NCBI RefSeq assembly: GCF_024713945.1
Contig: NC_134678.1
Location: forward strand, 7,812,001 to 7,876,000
Reading direction: 5' to 3'
DNA length: 64,000 bases
From: Dermatophagoides farinae
Taxonomy: Eukaryota; Arthropoda; Arachnida; Sarcoptiformes; Pyroglyphidae
The notes beneath the pieces were generated by a model. It saw nothing but the letters and a program-made list of their open reading frames with translations. It did not search any database and was not told the DNA's origin. Positions within the stretch are counted from its first letter, which is position 1. Every line of letters starts with the position of its first letter. The position numbers and the translations under genes are program-made. Positions 49,743 to 63,708 of the stretch are shown in pieces.

Positions 49743-52700
49743 TCAATTGTCGATGTTTGCCAGTGTTTGTTGATTTTGATTTTGTTGTTGTTTCTTCTGT
49801 TTTTGACAATGCTGATTATGAATGATATTCATAGATAGTGTTGTATTTTTACCAATTGCTTCTTCTTCTTGATCACTAATATCATCATTATTATCGCTTG
49901 ATGTACTGGATGAAATTGAATCACAATAACGTCGACTAGATTCATTAAATTGATGTACAGCTTTATGAAATTTTTTCCGTAATAAATATTTACTATCATC
50001 ATCATCTACGGCATCTTCATCGTCATCACCATCATCGTCATCATCTGAGCAATTACAAGAATCACCATCAGAATCAGAATGTAAATATGATTGATTAGAT
50101 GATGATGATGATGATGAATCATTATCGGAATAATGTTTACGATTGAATTTATTGCCCATAATTTTACGCGATTTTCGGTTCTGTTGTTGTTCGAATGTTT
50201 CAAAAATAACTTTATTCACTTCTTCGATTGATTCTTCAATGATTCTTGGTTCCCGGTTATTACGATTATTAATGATGAATAAATCATTTTTCTCCAATTC
50301 TTCATTAACACTATTTTCATCGATACTACTCAGACTTGGCAATGTATTGGAATTACTTTGACGACATTTTATTCGATTAAATGTCGTTGTTGTTGTCGAA
50401 GTCGATGCCGATGTTGTGGCTGCTTTAACATTATTATCATCAAGATCTGCAAATTCGCCATCACCAAATGGTGATTTTATTGATGATGGTGTCATTGGAC
50501 TTTTATCCGGGAAACGAATTTTATTCGAATGTGTTGACGGCGTGGAAAGACAACTTTGATAACCATCACCACCATAGCCAGAATCAAATGTAGATGTTGT
50601 AGACATTTTTGGTATCAATTTCGAATGTTGATTATTATTATTATTTGGACTATTTGGATTTGATGATGATTCCAATAGAATGGTTGTCGTCGTAGATGAT
50701 GATTTATCAATCGTCGTTGCAAATCGATGATCAATCGATGGTGATGAATTACTATTATCTGAATTATAATGGTAATTGAATACATTATTACAATCATTAG
50801 TTGTTTGTATTGCTTTATCTGAATGTTTCATTTTTGTTAGTGAATGATGATGAATTTTATTAAAATTTTTATCCAATATTGATGGTCTTGATGGTGTATT
50901 ACTATTACGTAGTAGTACATTATCGGTTGTTGTTTCAGGATTCATCGTTTCCTCATTATTAGACTGAGCATTTTTCACGATATTATGATGATTAGGTGAT
51001 GTAATTATAGGTGATGAGGAATGATGATTATGATGACGATAACGATGATTTTTAATTGAAGAATGATGATGACATTGGTGACATGTTGATGATTTTTTGG
51101 GTGATCGTCGATAATAATTAGGACTTTTCATTCGTTTTGGACTATTATTAATAGATATTCGTTTCTTTCGATGATTTATTTTACGACTATTGGATGGTGG
51201 TGGTGATGGTGAAACAATAAAATTTAAATTTTCATTACCAGATTCATCATTATCATCATCGATGGTGATGGTAGCCGGTTCTATACGATTCCTTTGTTTA
51301 TCATGATCATTATAATCAAGCAATGTATATGGAATCACTTTATTACAATCATAAAGTTCTTGTTGAAATACTTCGGGAACTTTTTCAACAAATGGCGATA
51401 GAATCGATAATGGTGAACGATCAGATAGTGATTGTTGTAATTGTAGTTGTTGTTGGCCACATTGTTTAGCCATACGGGTCATTAGCGAGTGTTCACGTTG
51501 TAAAAGATTTTTTTCACGTTGTTCCAATTTCAACAGACATGTCATCAATTCCATATAAAGATTATTGGCACATTCACGTTTGCGAACATATTCCTCTCGG
51601 ATATGTTGTGCGTGCATTAATTCTTCTTTACGTTTGCAGATTAAATGTTCAATTTCGTCTTTATAATTTTCATTCATCATCTGACGTTCATTCGAAATGG
51701 CAACACTGGATCTTCGGCGTTTCATACGTCGCATACAATTACGTATTTCATCACGCCATTGTTGTTGAATGATGAAAAATTGATTCGCTTCAATTGATGC
51801 TAATTCTGTATTAGCGATATCAAGATGCATTAAAATCTGACGAAATGATGGACGATTTCTTGGTTTAACATTCCAACATTGTTGCAGTAATAGATCAAAT
51901 CCACGCGGTAAACCAGATGGAATCGGTAACGTGAGGCTTGAATTGCCTACACCCCATATTATGGCCGATGAATCTACATCACGATATGGAATTTCACAAT
52001 TCAATAATTCCCATAGAACGACACCATAGCTCCAAATGTCAACTTTTTCTGAACAAAGTTCATCACGAATTATTTCGGGCGCCATCCATGCAACAGTGCC
52101 AGTGAATGACATTTTTGTTGATCGATCATTCCATTGTTTACATGTACCAAAATCAGATATTTTCAATGTATCATTATATGATATGAGTACATTTGGTGAT
52201 TTCAGATCACGGATGTATAATTTTATATGAATGCAAATAATTCATTCCAGAAGCGATTTGTCTAGCCCATTCTAGAATCATACTGGGTGATAATTGTTGT
52301 CCACTCTTCAGGAATTCATATAATTGTCCATATGGACAAAATTCCATTACGATGCAATAACAATTTGGACTTTGTGTACAAACACCACGAAATGCAACGA
52401 TATTTGAATGATTCAATTTTCTTAAATGTCGTATTTCAGTTTCACGTTTTTCTTTTACTTTTTTCACTGCAACCCATTCATTATTATATTTTCCTAATTT
52501 TTTCAGCAATGAAAAAAACCATCAGTTTTAGAATTTAGAAAAAAAAACTCAAACCAAACTTACCCATAAAAACGGCACCTTGTGCACCACTACCAAGCCA
52601 TTGTAAATCTTTAATCATTTCGAATGGTATCTCCCAATCATCATCTTGATGATGATGAAATCCTTGCATCATTTGTGAATCTTTTGTTCCAAGTAAATCG

Positions 52701-54210
52701 AAAAATGGTTTCAAACAACCAATAATGCCATTGAACCATCTACCAGTATTGTAGCCAAAAAATGTTGTAAATAAATTGTGTGAATAGTAATCTGAATGAT
52801 GATGATTGAATGGTGGTGGTGGTATATCACGATACGCTTGTCGACTAAATATATACGGTTTACTACCATTCATATGGTGATTGGAATTACTATAGGATTG
52901 AAATTCATTTATCGTTGATTTTGGTTGATGTAATGAAACATAAACATCTTGATTATGTGCATCTAATACAATATGCGTTTCATATCTTGGTACCGATTGA
53001 TTTGTTGAATCTTCTACGATAGGATTCTGTGCAAAAACACGTGTTAATTTACGATGTGATGCAATTTGTTGTTGTTGATTTAATTGATCATCATCATCAT
53101 CATCATCATGGTTATTATCATTATGAAACATTGTTAAATCTTCATAAAATTCTTCTTGTATTCTTTGTGGTTGTCTGTATGTTGTTGTTGTGTTCTTGCT
53201 AGTCGATGGTTCATTATCATCAACAATGTTTATTGGTTGATTATCATCAACCCGATGATTAACGGCTGGAACGATTTGTCTTTGATTTAATATCAAACTA
53301 TTGGAAGACAATGGTGGTGATGATGATGATGATGGTGATTTAGCACCGGAATTGGCGAATGATTCCCTGGTAGCAAAACAAACCATTTGTTACAACAACA
53401 AAAAAAATTAATTTAATTCAAACAAACAAAAAAAAGAAGAAAGAAAATTCAATCAAAATGTCAACCACACACACACACACACACACGGTGGTTGATTGTT
53501 AAAATGAATGGATTCTGATTCTTTTTTTTCTCTTCACGAGAAAAAAAACCTCATGGTTTAGTTTTCAAGTAGATTTCAAGTTGCTTCGTTTTTGTTTTCT
53601 ATTTTTTTCATTCTATTGTGGAATATTAATTTTGTCATTTTGTATCACTACAAAACAAGCTAATTACCCTTGCACTCTTACTCTTGCATATAATAGTCAC
53701 ATATACGATAATAGAATACGATTGTGTTTGCCAAATTTTCTCGAAAAAAAAGTACAAAAATCTAACCATACACGCGTTTTCATCATCAATCGTTGCATCT
53801 TTTCATTTGAATATAATGCAATTCTGTGCATAAAAGAATCAAGGATATTCAATGAATATGATATGAACTATAATGAAATCTGAATTTAGATTTTTTTTTC
53901 TGTTTAGTGTTTCGAAAGTTGAATTCACTCTACACTTTCATAATTGCATCATATTCAAAATTGATATATTCCAATGAAATAAAGAAACAAATGAAACACA
54001 CACTAACCTTTTTTCATCATTATTAATTGAAGTGATGATGATGACTTTTTCTTTGTCACTTTGGTTAATTTGATTTTCATCATACAATTGTTGTTGTGAT
54101 GAATTCTGTTTCAATGTTGATTCTGTTTGAACGAATTCTGTCATCACTGGATTTTCGTGATAATTTGGATTTATATCATCATCATCGTTATCATTTTTTG
54201 CCATTATCAT
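49743..54210 (-). CDS. MAP3K12/13: DLK/LZK-type MAP3K (Wallenda, MAP3K12/13; 3 exons, one frame offset)
   Basis: Model: complement(join(49743..52493, 52564..53366, 54008..54210)), about 1251 aa. The N terminus is acidic and Asn/Gln-rich. The kinase domain starts with [15 protein letters not shown] (about 322-336), ATP lysine in WVAVKKV, then [20 protein letters not shown], the catalytic loop [18 protein letters not shown] and APE (VAWMAPEII). It is followed by the DLK/LZK dual leucine-zipper region ([38 protein letters not shown]), which is diagnostic. The long C terminus is disordered with Ser/His/Asp runs. DLK phosphorylates MKK4/7 to drive JNK/p38 signalling in axon injury and synapse growth. 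Oddity: one extra base inside the HRD triplet region (52211-52212 on the plus strand) moves the frame, although both sides are highly conserved. The start was taken at the first of two close ATGs. Confidence 0.9.
52208..52216 (-). other. Single-base frame offset in the kinase catalytic loop
   Basis: Coding strand reads ..AAA ATT ATA CAT CCG TGA: KIIH, then a stop. One base ahead it reads CGT GAT CTG AAA, giving RDLK and the rest of the kinase. The universal HRDLK motif shows that one C of the CC pair (52211-52212) is surplus to the frame, or is skipped. No intron fits. Confidence 0.85.
53367..54007 (-). other. First intron of the MAP3K gene
   Basis: 641-nt intron with donor AAAAAG|gttagt and acceptor gctaccag. 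It contains a CA tract near 53467-53485 and no supportable internal exon. Confidence 0.55.
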
Positions 54211-57200
54211 TGATTTTTTTTCTTGTGTGGTTATTATCAAAAGAAAAAAAAACGAGATAATTCAGTTACAATTCAATAACAACAAGAATAATGGATCATA
54301 ATAATCTTCATAATTCTAGAATCGGCTAATGGTGGAGAATTTTCAAGAATTGGTCTTATGATCAGTTGTTGTCGTTGTTGTTGTTGTTGTTGACGTTGTT
54401 GGTTGTCCAATATATATCGGGTTACAGCCCTAAAAATATGAAAAAAAAAACCGAAATGTCCGAAAAGCAGTATATATTCTTTTTTTCTGTGTATGCGATA
54501 CCATTGACTCATTGAATAGATGTAAAATGAGGTGAGGTGAGATCAAATGTATATACGCGAATCAATTCGCTAAGCTGCTGCTGGAACTGCTGCTAGAATT
54601 CAAAATGGAATTGCCTGAATCAAAGTAATATGTATCTGCGTTGGATGTATATGTGGAACATTATTCCTATGAATGGAACGGGAATTTCACCCAAAAAAAA
54701 ACGATTCTTTCATATTCGATGGTAGTAGTAGTAGTAGTAGTGGTAATCATCGTGTTTGGAACCCAATATGTTGTTTGACATTGTTCCAGACGGTTCCATG
54801 TTGTATATGGGTAAATAATCGAATGTGTGCCCATATTTTTTTATATATGTCATCATGTATCAAATGATCTAAAAAAAAACAATGACGATATTTTCACCTA
54901 CACACACACGAGCATATATATATATAGTCGGCTATTGATACTTGATTATTATTATTTTTGGAAATGACATTTCGATTGATCCATTAGATTGACCATTATT
55001 ATGTAAATAATTTTTTATTCAAAAATTTTCATTATTCAAAATGAAATGTCAAATTAATCATCCGGAGAGAGCCCATAAAAAAAATTCAAAACATTCATTG
55101 TTTGATGATGATAAGACCTGCTTGGGTAGAAATAGCCTTAAAGCCATTTCCAAAATTTCGAATGTTTTTTTTCATTCATTCGTAAAAAAAACCACTTTCC
55201 TGGCGCCACTTGACGGAAAAGATTAACAAACAATAACGACAACAACAACAAAAAAATTTTCTTTTTTTTCTGGGAGCCACGCCGTATAATCAATTTGTAT
55301 TTGTGTGTGTGTAATGCCGCCAACGTTTTTTTAAAACAGAAAAAAAATGATAATCATGATCATCATCATCATTTTATGATACAATTGCAATTGTCGCCTT
55401 GTATGTCGTTTTAATGTATGCGTGTGTGCATATTGGCTAATAAAAATCATACCACGCCGTCCGTCCGTCATCATTATTATCATCAACGAAAAACGACGAC
55501 GACGACGACGACGAAAAAAAAATTCACCAAAAAAGAAAAAAGCCAAGCTAGAAAAAAGCTACAGATACATGTACGCCATTTCATAACATAAATAAATGAA
55601 TGAATGAATGAATGAGCATATGTGTGTGAGTTAGAATTGTATGGAGGCAGCACAGTCAATCACCACCACCACCACCACCACAACAACCACCACCACCACA
55701 ACCAACAAATCACACCTTGTGCATGATGCTTGGTTGTTTTTTTTGCTTGTTTGTATATGTGAATCGTCGTTTGTTCTTTATTTTTTGAGCCTATCATCAT
55801 CACATTATCATCATCGTATTCATCACCAATGAATCCAACTAAACCAAGCTATAAACCAACATCGTGTCGTTTTATATATTTTATATGTGTGTATCTATGT
55901 TTTTTGGTGTGTTCGTCAGTTTGTTGTTTTCATTAAAATTTTTTTTTTATTTAATTCAGCTAGCTTATACAACATACAACCATACGTGCATGATCGTCCT
56001 TAATCAAAGATATCTTTTTGGTAATTTTTTTTTCTGGTGGAATTTTGTGTAAAAATTGTGTGTTTGTTAGACACAATGGAATGTGGAATGAAAAACGAAC
56101 CCTCTGCATTGAATTTTGGTTGATTTTTATTGACAATTTAAAATTTTGATTTCAATCATTCATCGATAATTATTTGTTTTTTTTTTGTTTCATATCATTA
56201 TTGGTCATCGTCATCATCATGAAATGATAAAAGAAAAAAAAAGTGGTAAGAAAAATGAATTTTTTCCAATAATTCTATTCAATTAAATTGTTTTGTTTAT
56301 CTTGCAGACAGATAATTCATCGATTGTGTCGATCATCATCATCATTTTATCTATCCATATTGTATCTAGGAATTTCGATTCTAAATCGACCAATATACTA
56401 CACACGTGTGCCTTTTGAGCATCAAATAAGAGAGAAAAACACCTTTATATCATCAGCCATTAATGGTGTGATTGATGATGCTATTAATCGTGATGGATAC
56501 ATGAATCAGAATCATCAGTTTCATTTTTTTGGATGTCGAAAAAAAAGTCACCAGAACAAGATCAACCTGTTTGACAACGACGTTGATAACAACAACAACG
56601 ATGTATTGGTTTTATTTATTTTTTTTCTCTGTTCATCATCATTCATTTCAACACGTATAGAATGGATATGAATTTTTTGTTCATGACAATTTTTTGTTCT
56701 CGCTGACATTCATTCGTTCTCAATGATTCTGTTTAGATTTATTTAAACAAAACAAAACAAAACAAAATCAATTATCATTCATCCAATTATATCAAATCAA
56801 TTGTCACATTTTTCATTGTTGTTTTTGTTATCGATCAATAATCTAATTAAGATACGTTTATCAGATAAATTTTTTTTTCATCATTTTTTCGAGCAAAAAG
56901 TGAGAACAACAACAACAAAACAGTGTTTTTGTCTGGATCATCATCATCATAATAACAAAAAAGGTATGTTTTTTTTCAATTCTGATCTACATAAATCATA
57001 TTCTTAACAAGAGAAAGATTTTTGTTTTTTCCATTGCATTTCATCAGAAAAACTTGTGTGTTTGCACATGATTTTTTTTTTTTTACCAGTGAATATTTCA
57101 TTTATTTTTGTGGCTAATTTTAGAATTTGATTAACTTGTATATCGATCTTTTTCTGTTTGCTGCAACTATTTTTTTTCAACATTGCGAAATTTTTCAACA

Positions 57201-58225
57201 AAAAAAAATTGTTGACGTTTTTTTTGTTGTTGTTGTTGTTGTTGATTAGATTAGATTAGAACGAAACAGAAAAAACATTTTTAAAATTAATTGAAATTTT
57301 GACCTTTTGTGTGATTTTTGATGACAAATTGATTGATTGATCATGTCATTGATATATGTTATGATGATGACGACCAATAAAACAATCACAGTATACACAC
57401 ACACACACACACAGGTGTCATTTATCATAATCATCATTTTGTTTGATTGGTTGGGATTATAATTGCCATTTTGTATCGTTGATGATGATGAATAATGAAA
57501 AACTGTTTTGTTGGTAATAAGTAAATATGATGTTTGAAATGAAACATTCTGGTTGTTGTTTTTTTTTCTCTCATTTCATTTAGCCAATGTATCAAGTTAT
57601 TTAACGGTAATGCATGTTTTTTTTCGTTTTCTAGTTATTTTTGAGCTCATCATCATTAGGATTATTTTTTTGTTTGTTTGTTTGTTTGTTGACAAGATTC
57701 AAAATGTTCATTATAAAGATTGTAATGACATGATTACTGATTCATTCATTCTACTCATAAACACTAAGATATTTTGTTGAAAGGAACTTTATTTGTCATT
57801 TGGAATCATTTTTTTTGTTGTCTTTTTGGATAATTTTTTTTCTTATGCTTCCATCATCATCGTTGTCGGCGCTTTATATGCCACATGCCACACAAATAGT
57901 GTGTGTTTAGTCTGTATTTTTTTTCTCTTTTTTTCCATTTGTTTGTTTGGTTGAATGGAAAAAAAAGTCATTTTTTTTCTTTCCAGACTGAATATGGATG
58001 GATTTAAACTTGTGTGTCGTGTCGTTTGTTGTTGTTGCACCATTTTGATCGACAATTTATTAGTCTGCTGCAGTCGTTGGATTTGTGTAATAAAAAATGA
58101 AATTTTTTTCTTTCTAAAAAGCTCAAAAATTACCTTCTGCGACTATATATTTTTGTAAATTTAACTTTTTTTGAGATTTGCAAATTAATTTTCCATTTTT
58201 TCATTCATTCATTTGTTGATGATAG
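54211..58225. other. Upstream region of MAP3K and of the low-complexity gene
   Basis: About 4 kb between two divergent genes, with no firm coding exon. It contains a (GTA) run at 54722-54741, (CGA/ACG) near 55490-55513, (CAC) runs near 55660-55699, (CATC) strings and a CA tract near 57394-57414. It may include untranslated exons of the plus-strand gene (see separate entry). Confidence 0.5.
56308..56963 (+). other. Possible untranslated or extra exon
   Basis: Bounded by a strong acceptor (gttttgtttatcttgcag) and a good donor (aaaaaag|gtatgt). A donor 58 nt upstream (agtg|gtaaga, 56250) gives an intron of typical size. Inside, one frame is open for about 120 codons with a fairly coding-like stretch (FISSAINGVIDDAINRDGYM), but it lacks an in-frame start in the exon and stops before the donor. 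I read it as probable 5' UTR of the next gene; a separate small gene is possible. A second tiny candidate exon is 57584-57606. Confidence 0.3.
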
Positions 58226-58888
58226 ATGGAAACTAACGCAACCACTGATGATGGTGGTGGAAATAGTGGTGGTAATAGCCTGAAAGCGGATATACAGAAA
58301 TTAAGTGTCGAAGAATTTGAATTTATTCTAAATCAATTAACTGATCATAATTTACCGGAAAGTAAAAAATGTCCACTTGTACAACGTTTAAATGCTGAAG
58401 ATTTGGCACGTGTAAATAATAATTCAACAACAACAACAACAACAACATCATCGTCATTAATAACCGATACTACGACAACAACAACAATAATTGGTAATAA
58501 TAATAATGACCGAAATAATAATGGAAAATCATCGAAACTACGCAATAATAATAATAATAATAATAAAACACGATTAAATGTAATGAGTAAAGATAATGAA
58601 TTTCGTTCATCATCAACGATATCATCAAGTAGCATCAGTAGCAGTAGCAGTGATAGTAGTAAATCATTAATAAATCGTGCCAATTCATCATCATCAACAA
58701 CAACGATGCCTTCATCATCAAGTGATAATTGTGACAATAATAGTCATCATCATCATAATCATCATGATCATACTATCATCATAATGGATGGACAAACCAC
58801 AACATCGCCATCACCATTACGATGGATAAACACTATCGATAATAATGGCTGTTCATTATCAAATGAAATTGTCGACAATTCAACATTG

Positions 58889-58921
<33 letters not shown>

Positions 58922-61900
58922 AATCGAAATTTAAGCCAAGTGATTGAAGATGAAAATAATAAGGATCAAAAAGATTTATCCGAAAAAATATTTTCAGATG
59001 CTAGTCAACAACTACAACCACAACAACAACAACAGAAACAACAAAAACCAAATAGTGATCATTATAAAAATGATAATGAAAATATGTATAAAACGACAAT
59101 GAAACAATCATCATCATCAAGTTCAATCACAACTGCAACGACTACAACAACATTTTCTTCTGTACATTTGGATAACATTAATTCACTTGTAAATAGTATC
59201 AATGTTAATAATAATCAACAATATGATAAAACACCATTGTATAAACCACTTTTATTGGAAGATAAATTTCAAAATAATACAAATAGTCAATCATCATCGC
59301 AGAAACAACTAGGTGGTGGTATTGATTCATATTCATCACCAGAATATAATAATAATGATGATGATAATAAATCGGAAATAATGTTTGTTGAAATGAAAAA
59401 TTTACGACAAAAAGCCAACATTATTGAATATAGTACAGCAACGGCTGATCTGATGAAACAGCAGCAACAGCAACGACATCATTACAATAATCAAGATTCA
59501 AATGATGTCGATAGAGTTATTGAAATGCCAATGCTTTCCACCGGTAATCATCATCACAATCATCATCATCATCATCATTTGAATCATCAAAGACCTGCAA
59601 CATCAACGGGCGATCATTATGGTAAGTGTTTTGTTTTGTTCTGAATTATTGATTGATTGATATTGAATTTTTGTTTCTCTCATAGGATCAAATGTTAATC
59701 ATCATAATACAACAACATCATCCTCAGTATCACCACCATCAAGTTATGGTTATTTGAATAATAATAATTCTTTGAATCAAAGTACCGCCACTACCACAAC
59801 AGCAAATAGGTAATTTTATTTTATTATTATGAATGAAATTTGAGTTTAATTCTTTTACACACCATTCTCATTGTAGACGTGAAAAGAAAAAGAAACAAAA
59901 AGATGAAATAAAATTATCGGAAGAGATTGAAGGACACATTGGTTTTATGGATATATCATATCTAGAATCAATTATAAATAATACATCTTCCTCATTATCC
60001 ACAACAACAACAACAACGACAACAGCAACAGCAACAACGGCTACAGCATTGGCATTAAATAATAATAACAACAGCAATGTAAATATTAACGATAATAAAA
60101 GCAATAATAAAAGAACAACAATGATGAATGATGATAATAATGTAAACAATAATAACAAAAGAAACAAAATGGAATTAATGAATAATAATCAAAACAAAAC
60201 ATCATCATCAAGACCATTTGTTGTTAGTTGTGATGACATATCATCTATGGTATTGAAGAATAACAACAACAAAAAAAATTCAATAATTAACGGTGGTGTT
60301 GGTGGTGGTTCAAATACTAGTCCAGAATTATCGGTTTCATCTAATTCTGCTGCTGCTGTTATTGTTGGTGTTAATAATAATAAATCGAAAAAGAATAAAT
60401 CGAAACGTAAACAACAGCAACAACAACAAGATAAAAATAATGGCAACAGCAATAATTCTGATGACATGAATCGAAAAACGACAACGATGATGACCAATTC
60501 AACATCGGATTCAAAACTTGAAAAATTAAAAACTGACAATCGTCGTAATAATAGCCGTCAAAAGAATAATAATGATAACCAAAGTGTATGTGGTGGTAGT
60601 TCATCATCCGCTTCAGTACGAAGAAAATCAACTAATCAACAACAACAACAACGACGACGACAAAATTCATCTGTAGCCACGGCCACAGCAGCAAATGTAT
60701 CAAGTTCAGATGATTTTGAAGATACTGATGATGATAATGACGACGATGACGACGAAGACGATGATGATGATGAAGAAATTCGTTTGACAAGATTATTATC
60801 ACGATCAAAAAAATCAAATAGCCTATTACCATCGATCACTGGTGGTGGTGGTGGTGGTTCATCATCGATTTCAAAACAAACATCAGTCGATTTAAATGAT
60901 TTAGATAATAATAATGATGATGAATTCTATACGGTATCCGATTCTGAAATGGTTGATCGTGAAAAAGATTTTGTTACACCAAAAAATAGATATTTGAAAC
61001 GAAAAAAACATTTAAATGCTGTACGTAAAAATCAATCAAACAACAGTGGAAGTGGTGGTGTTAATCATAATAAATACGGCGGTAATGGTGGCTTCAATAA
61101 AAACAATTCTCAAACATTTTCCCTGAATAATAACAATCGTATGATGTTGAATCGACATTCATCTGCATCGATAACAACGCAAGCAACATTGACAGCAACA
61201 ACAACAACATCGACAATGATGGGTAATCATCATCGTGGTTATGAAAGTGAACGTGAATTAACATCAACATGGAATCAAAATCATTATCATAATCGTCACC
61301 ATAATCAAGATAATCGTCAAACTGGTACAATGAATACGAATATCAAGAGTGGAAATCAAACAACAACAACAACAACAACAACATCATCGACAACAAGCCA
61401 CAGTCTTTCATCATCAATGTTGGCCATTGATAAATCGGAATCAAATTTAAATCATCATCCATCATCATCATCATCAAGTAGATTTTTACATCATGAATTT
61501 CCACCCACACATACTTCAATAACAACAACAACAACACTTCACTCAGCAAATTCAGATAATCATTTAAATTTATTGGCTGATTCCAATACAAATACATTAT
61601 CATCATCTAATAATAATAATACAACTGGTGGTGGTGGAATGAAAATTCCTTCATATGCCGATATAGCCAAATCATTCAATTTGACCACAACGAATGTTAA
61701 AGCTCAATTATCACAAAGATTATCATCAGCAGCAACAGAAACACAAACTACAGCCTCTTCCGATGCTGCTACTGAATTTCCTCAATTAACTCCCACACAA
61801 CAATCGTCAACTATTTTGTCGGATTTGAATACAAATCATGAACAACAACAACAACGACAGCAAGAAGCGATTAATGAAAAAATTGTTGTCGTTGATAATA

Positions 61901-63708
61901 ATTATGCCGCTACCGGTAATAATGAGAGTTCATCATCATCATCATCAGTAAATTTAAATACAAAAAACCGACAAGACAAAGACAAAAATGACGGCGACAA
62001 AAATGTATCAAATAATGATGATGATGATGATGACAAAAAAATTTTAGTCAATGCGCCCACAACAACAACGACGACGACGACAATGATCACCAATGGTAAC
62101 GGTGGTGGTGGTGGTGGTGCTGGCGACGTGATAGCTAAGGATAATGTTGATGGCGACCGATTATTATTACCACTACAACCAAAGAAAAATATGATGATGA
62201 CGTCTGAGACAAATATTGATACTAATAACACTGCAGCAGCAGAAGTAGTACCGATAAAAATGAAGACGAAAAAAATTGATGAAAAAGCAGAAGTTGATTT
62301 AACAAAGACACGTGTTATTGTTGGTAGTGGCGCTATCGTTGATAATAATGATGATCAAAATGAATATCATCATGGCGTTAATGTTGATTTGCAAACAACC
62401 AAAACAACAACAGCAACAACAACCAAAATTCATATGAAAACGATTGATGACTCGACAACAAAAACAATAACGACGACGCCAAATAACAGACAAAGTACGA
62501 ATAACAACAATAATAATAATAACGCCGAAAATAACAAAATCATCATCATGCCTATCGTCGATATTCATCAACAGAAGAATATGAAACAACAGAATAATAA
62601 TCGAATAATAAATTCACAATCAACAACAATGGTGCCTAATAGTAACAATAATGATGATGATGATAATAAACCAGAATCACCACCGGTCATTATTTATGGT
62701 GATGTTTCATTTGAATTTAATCATTATCATCATCATATCAATGATCATTGCCATCATAATAATAATAATAATGATGCTGTTGTTGATGGTAATGGTGATG
62801 AAACGCCTCACAATAATAAAAACAACAAGTGTTCATCATCCATTCATAATAATCACAATCATCAACAACAATATAATGGTTTCAATGATAAGATTGTGTT
62901 TGGATTTTTTGATGATATACAAAATGAATTTGATGAAATTCAACAGAATCATTCGTATAATGAACAAATTTATCAATATAATGATACTACTGCCATTAAT
63001 AATAGTAATAATGTAAGTAATTTGATAATTTAATTGATTAGGATTATTCATTGATTTTTTTTTTAGGTTATGGATGAAAAATCAAAATTGAAAACAATTG
63101 TTGATGATAAACATCATCATCGGCAATCGAAAAACCAAATGATGGTGGATCATCAATCCGATATGAATAATGTTATTGATGATACTGATAATCAGCAGCA
63201 AAAGCATCATTCAGCTTCGAATGAATGTAATAATTTTGAAAGTTTTAAAAAGAATGCTGTACATGTAAATGATTTGGAAAATCATTGGCATCAAGAAGTG
63301 GTTTCGACTTCTTCGGTTTCAGAAATGAAAAAACAACATGCCAATGTGCAGCAGCAACATGATTTGATGAGTCCGAATCCCAATCGATCCATGATGCATC
63401 ATCATGTTGTTCCAAAGAATGAAGCAATCATTGTGAATAAAACATTTTCATCATCATCATCATCGCCCAAGTCCAACAATAAACAATCAAAACAGCAACA
63501 AATGTGTTTCATAAGCTGTCTAAGAAAATATCGTAATGTTTGTCTACAGGACACTGCCGAGCTTAGCATTAATAATTATGCAAATCTTGTTAATTTTATC
63601 TATACACGTAAGTGGTGAATTTTTTCGTTTTTTTTCAAAAAACGTGTAATCATTATTTTTTTTTATTCTCTCATAGATTGGATTAATCAAAAAGTTTGTC
63701 AAGAATAA
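58226..63708 (+). CDS. Large low-complexity protein of unknown function (5 exons)
   Basis: Model: join(58226..59621, 59686..59809, 59877..63012, 63067..63607, 63677..63708), 1742 aa; all junctions keep frame and introns are 54-69 nt. I do not recognise the family. Most of the sequence is Asn, Thr, Ser, Asp, His and Gln runs, expected to be disordered. Islands look structured and possibly conserved: LKADIQKLSVEEFEFILNQL near the N terminus (about 20-60); a basic stretch then LSEEIEGHIGFMDISYLESI (about 508-540); IPSYADIAKSFNLTTTNVKA (about 1090-1110); aromatic/acidic FGFFDDIQNEFDEIQQNH; and a Cys-rich C terminus (CFISCLRKYRNVCLQDTAEL then YTHWINQKVCQE). No membrane segment or signal peptide is seen. 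The start ATG follows an acceptor-like tract, so untranslated exons upstream are likely. A nuclear or RNA-associated role is only a guess from composition. Confidence 0.75.
58891..58920 (+). repeat. CAT repeat encoding poly-His
   Basis: Run of ten consecutive CAT triplets in frame, giving ten histidines. Similar His, Asn and Thr runs recur through this gene. Confidence 0.85.

Noticed and set aside
55641-55832. Plus-strand frame with a poly-Thr run
   Set aside because: Translation of a CAC/ACC repeat in non-coding DNA; no splice sites or conserved residues.
60189-60539. Minus-strand open frame opposite the large low-complexity gene
   Set aside because: Leucine-rich reverse complement of Asn/Asp/Ser repeats; no splice or start support.
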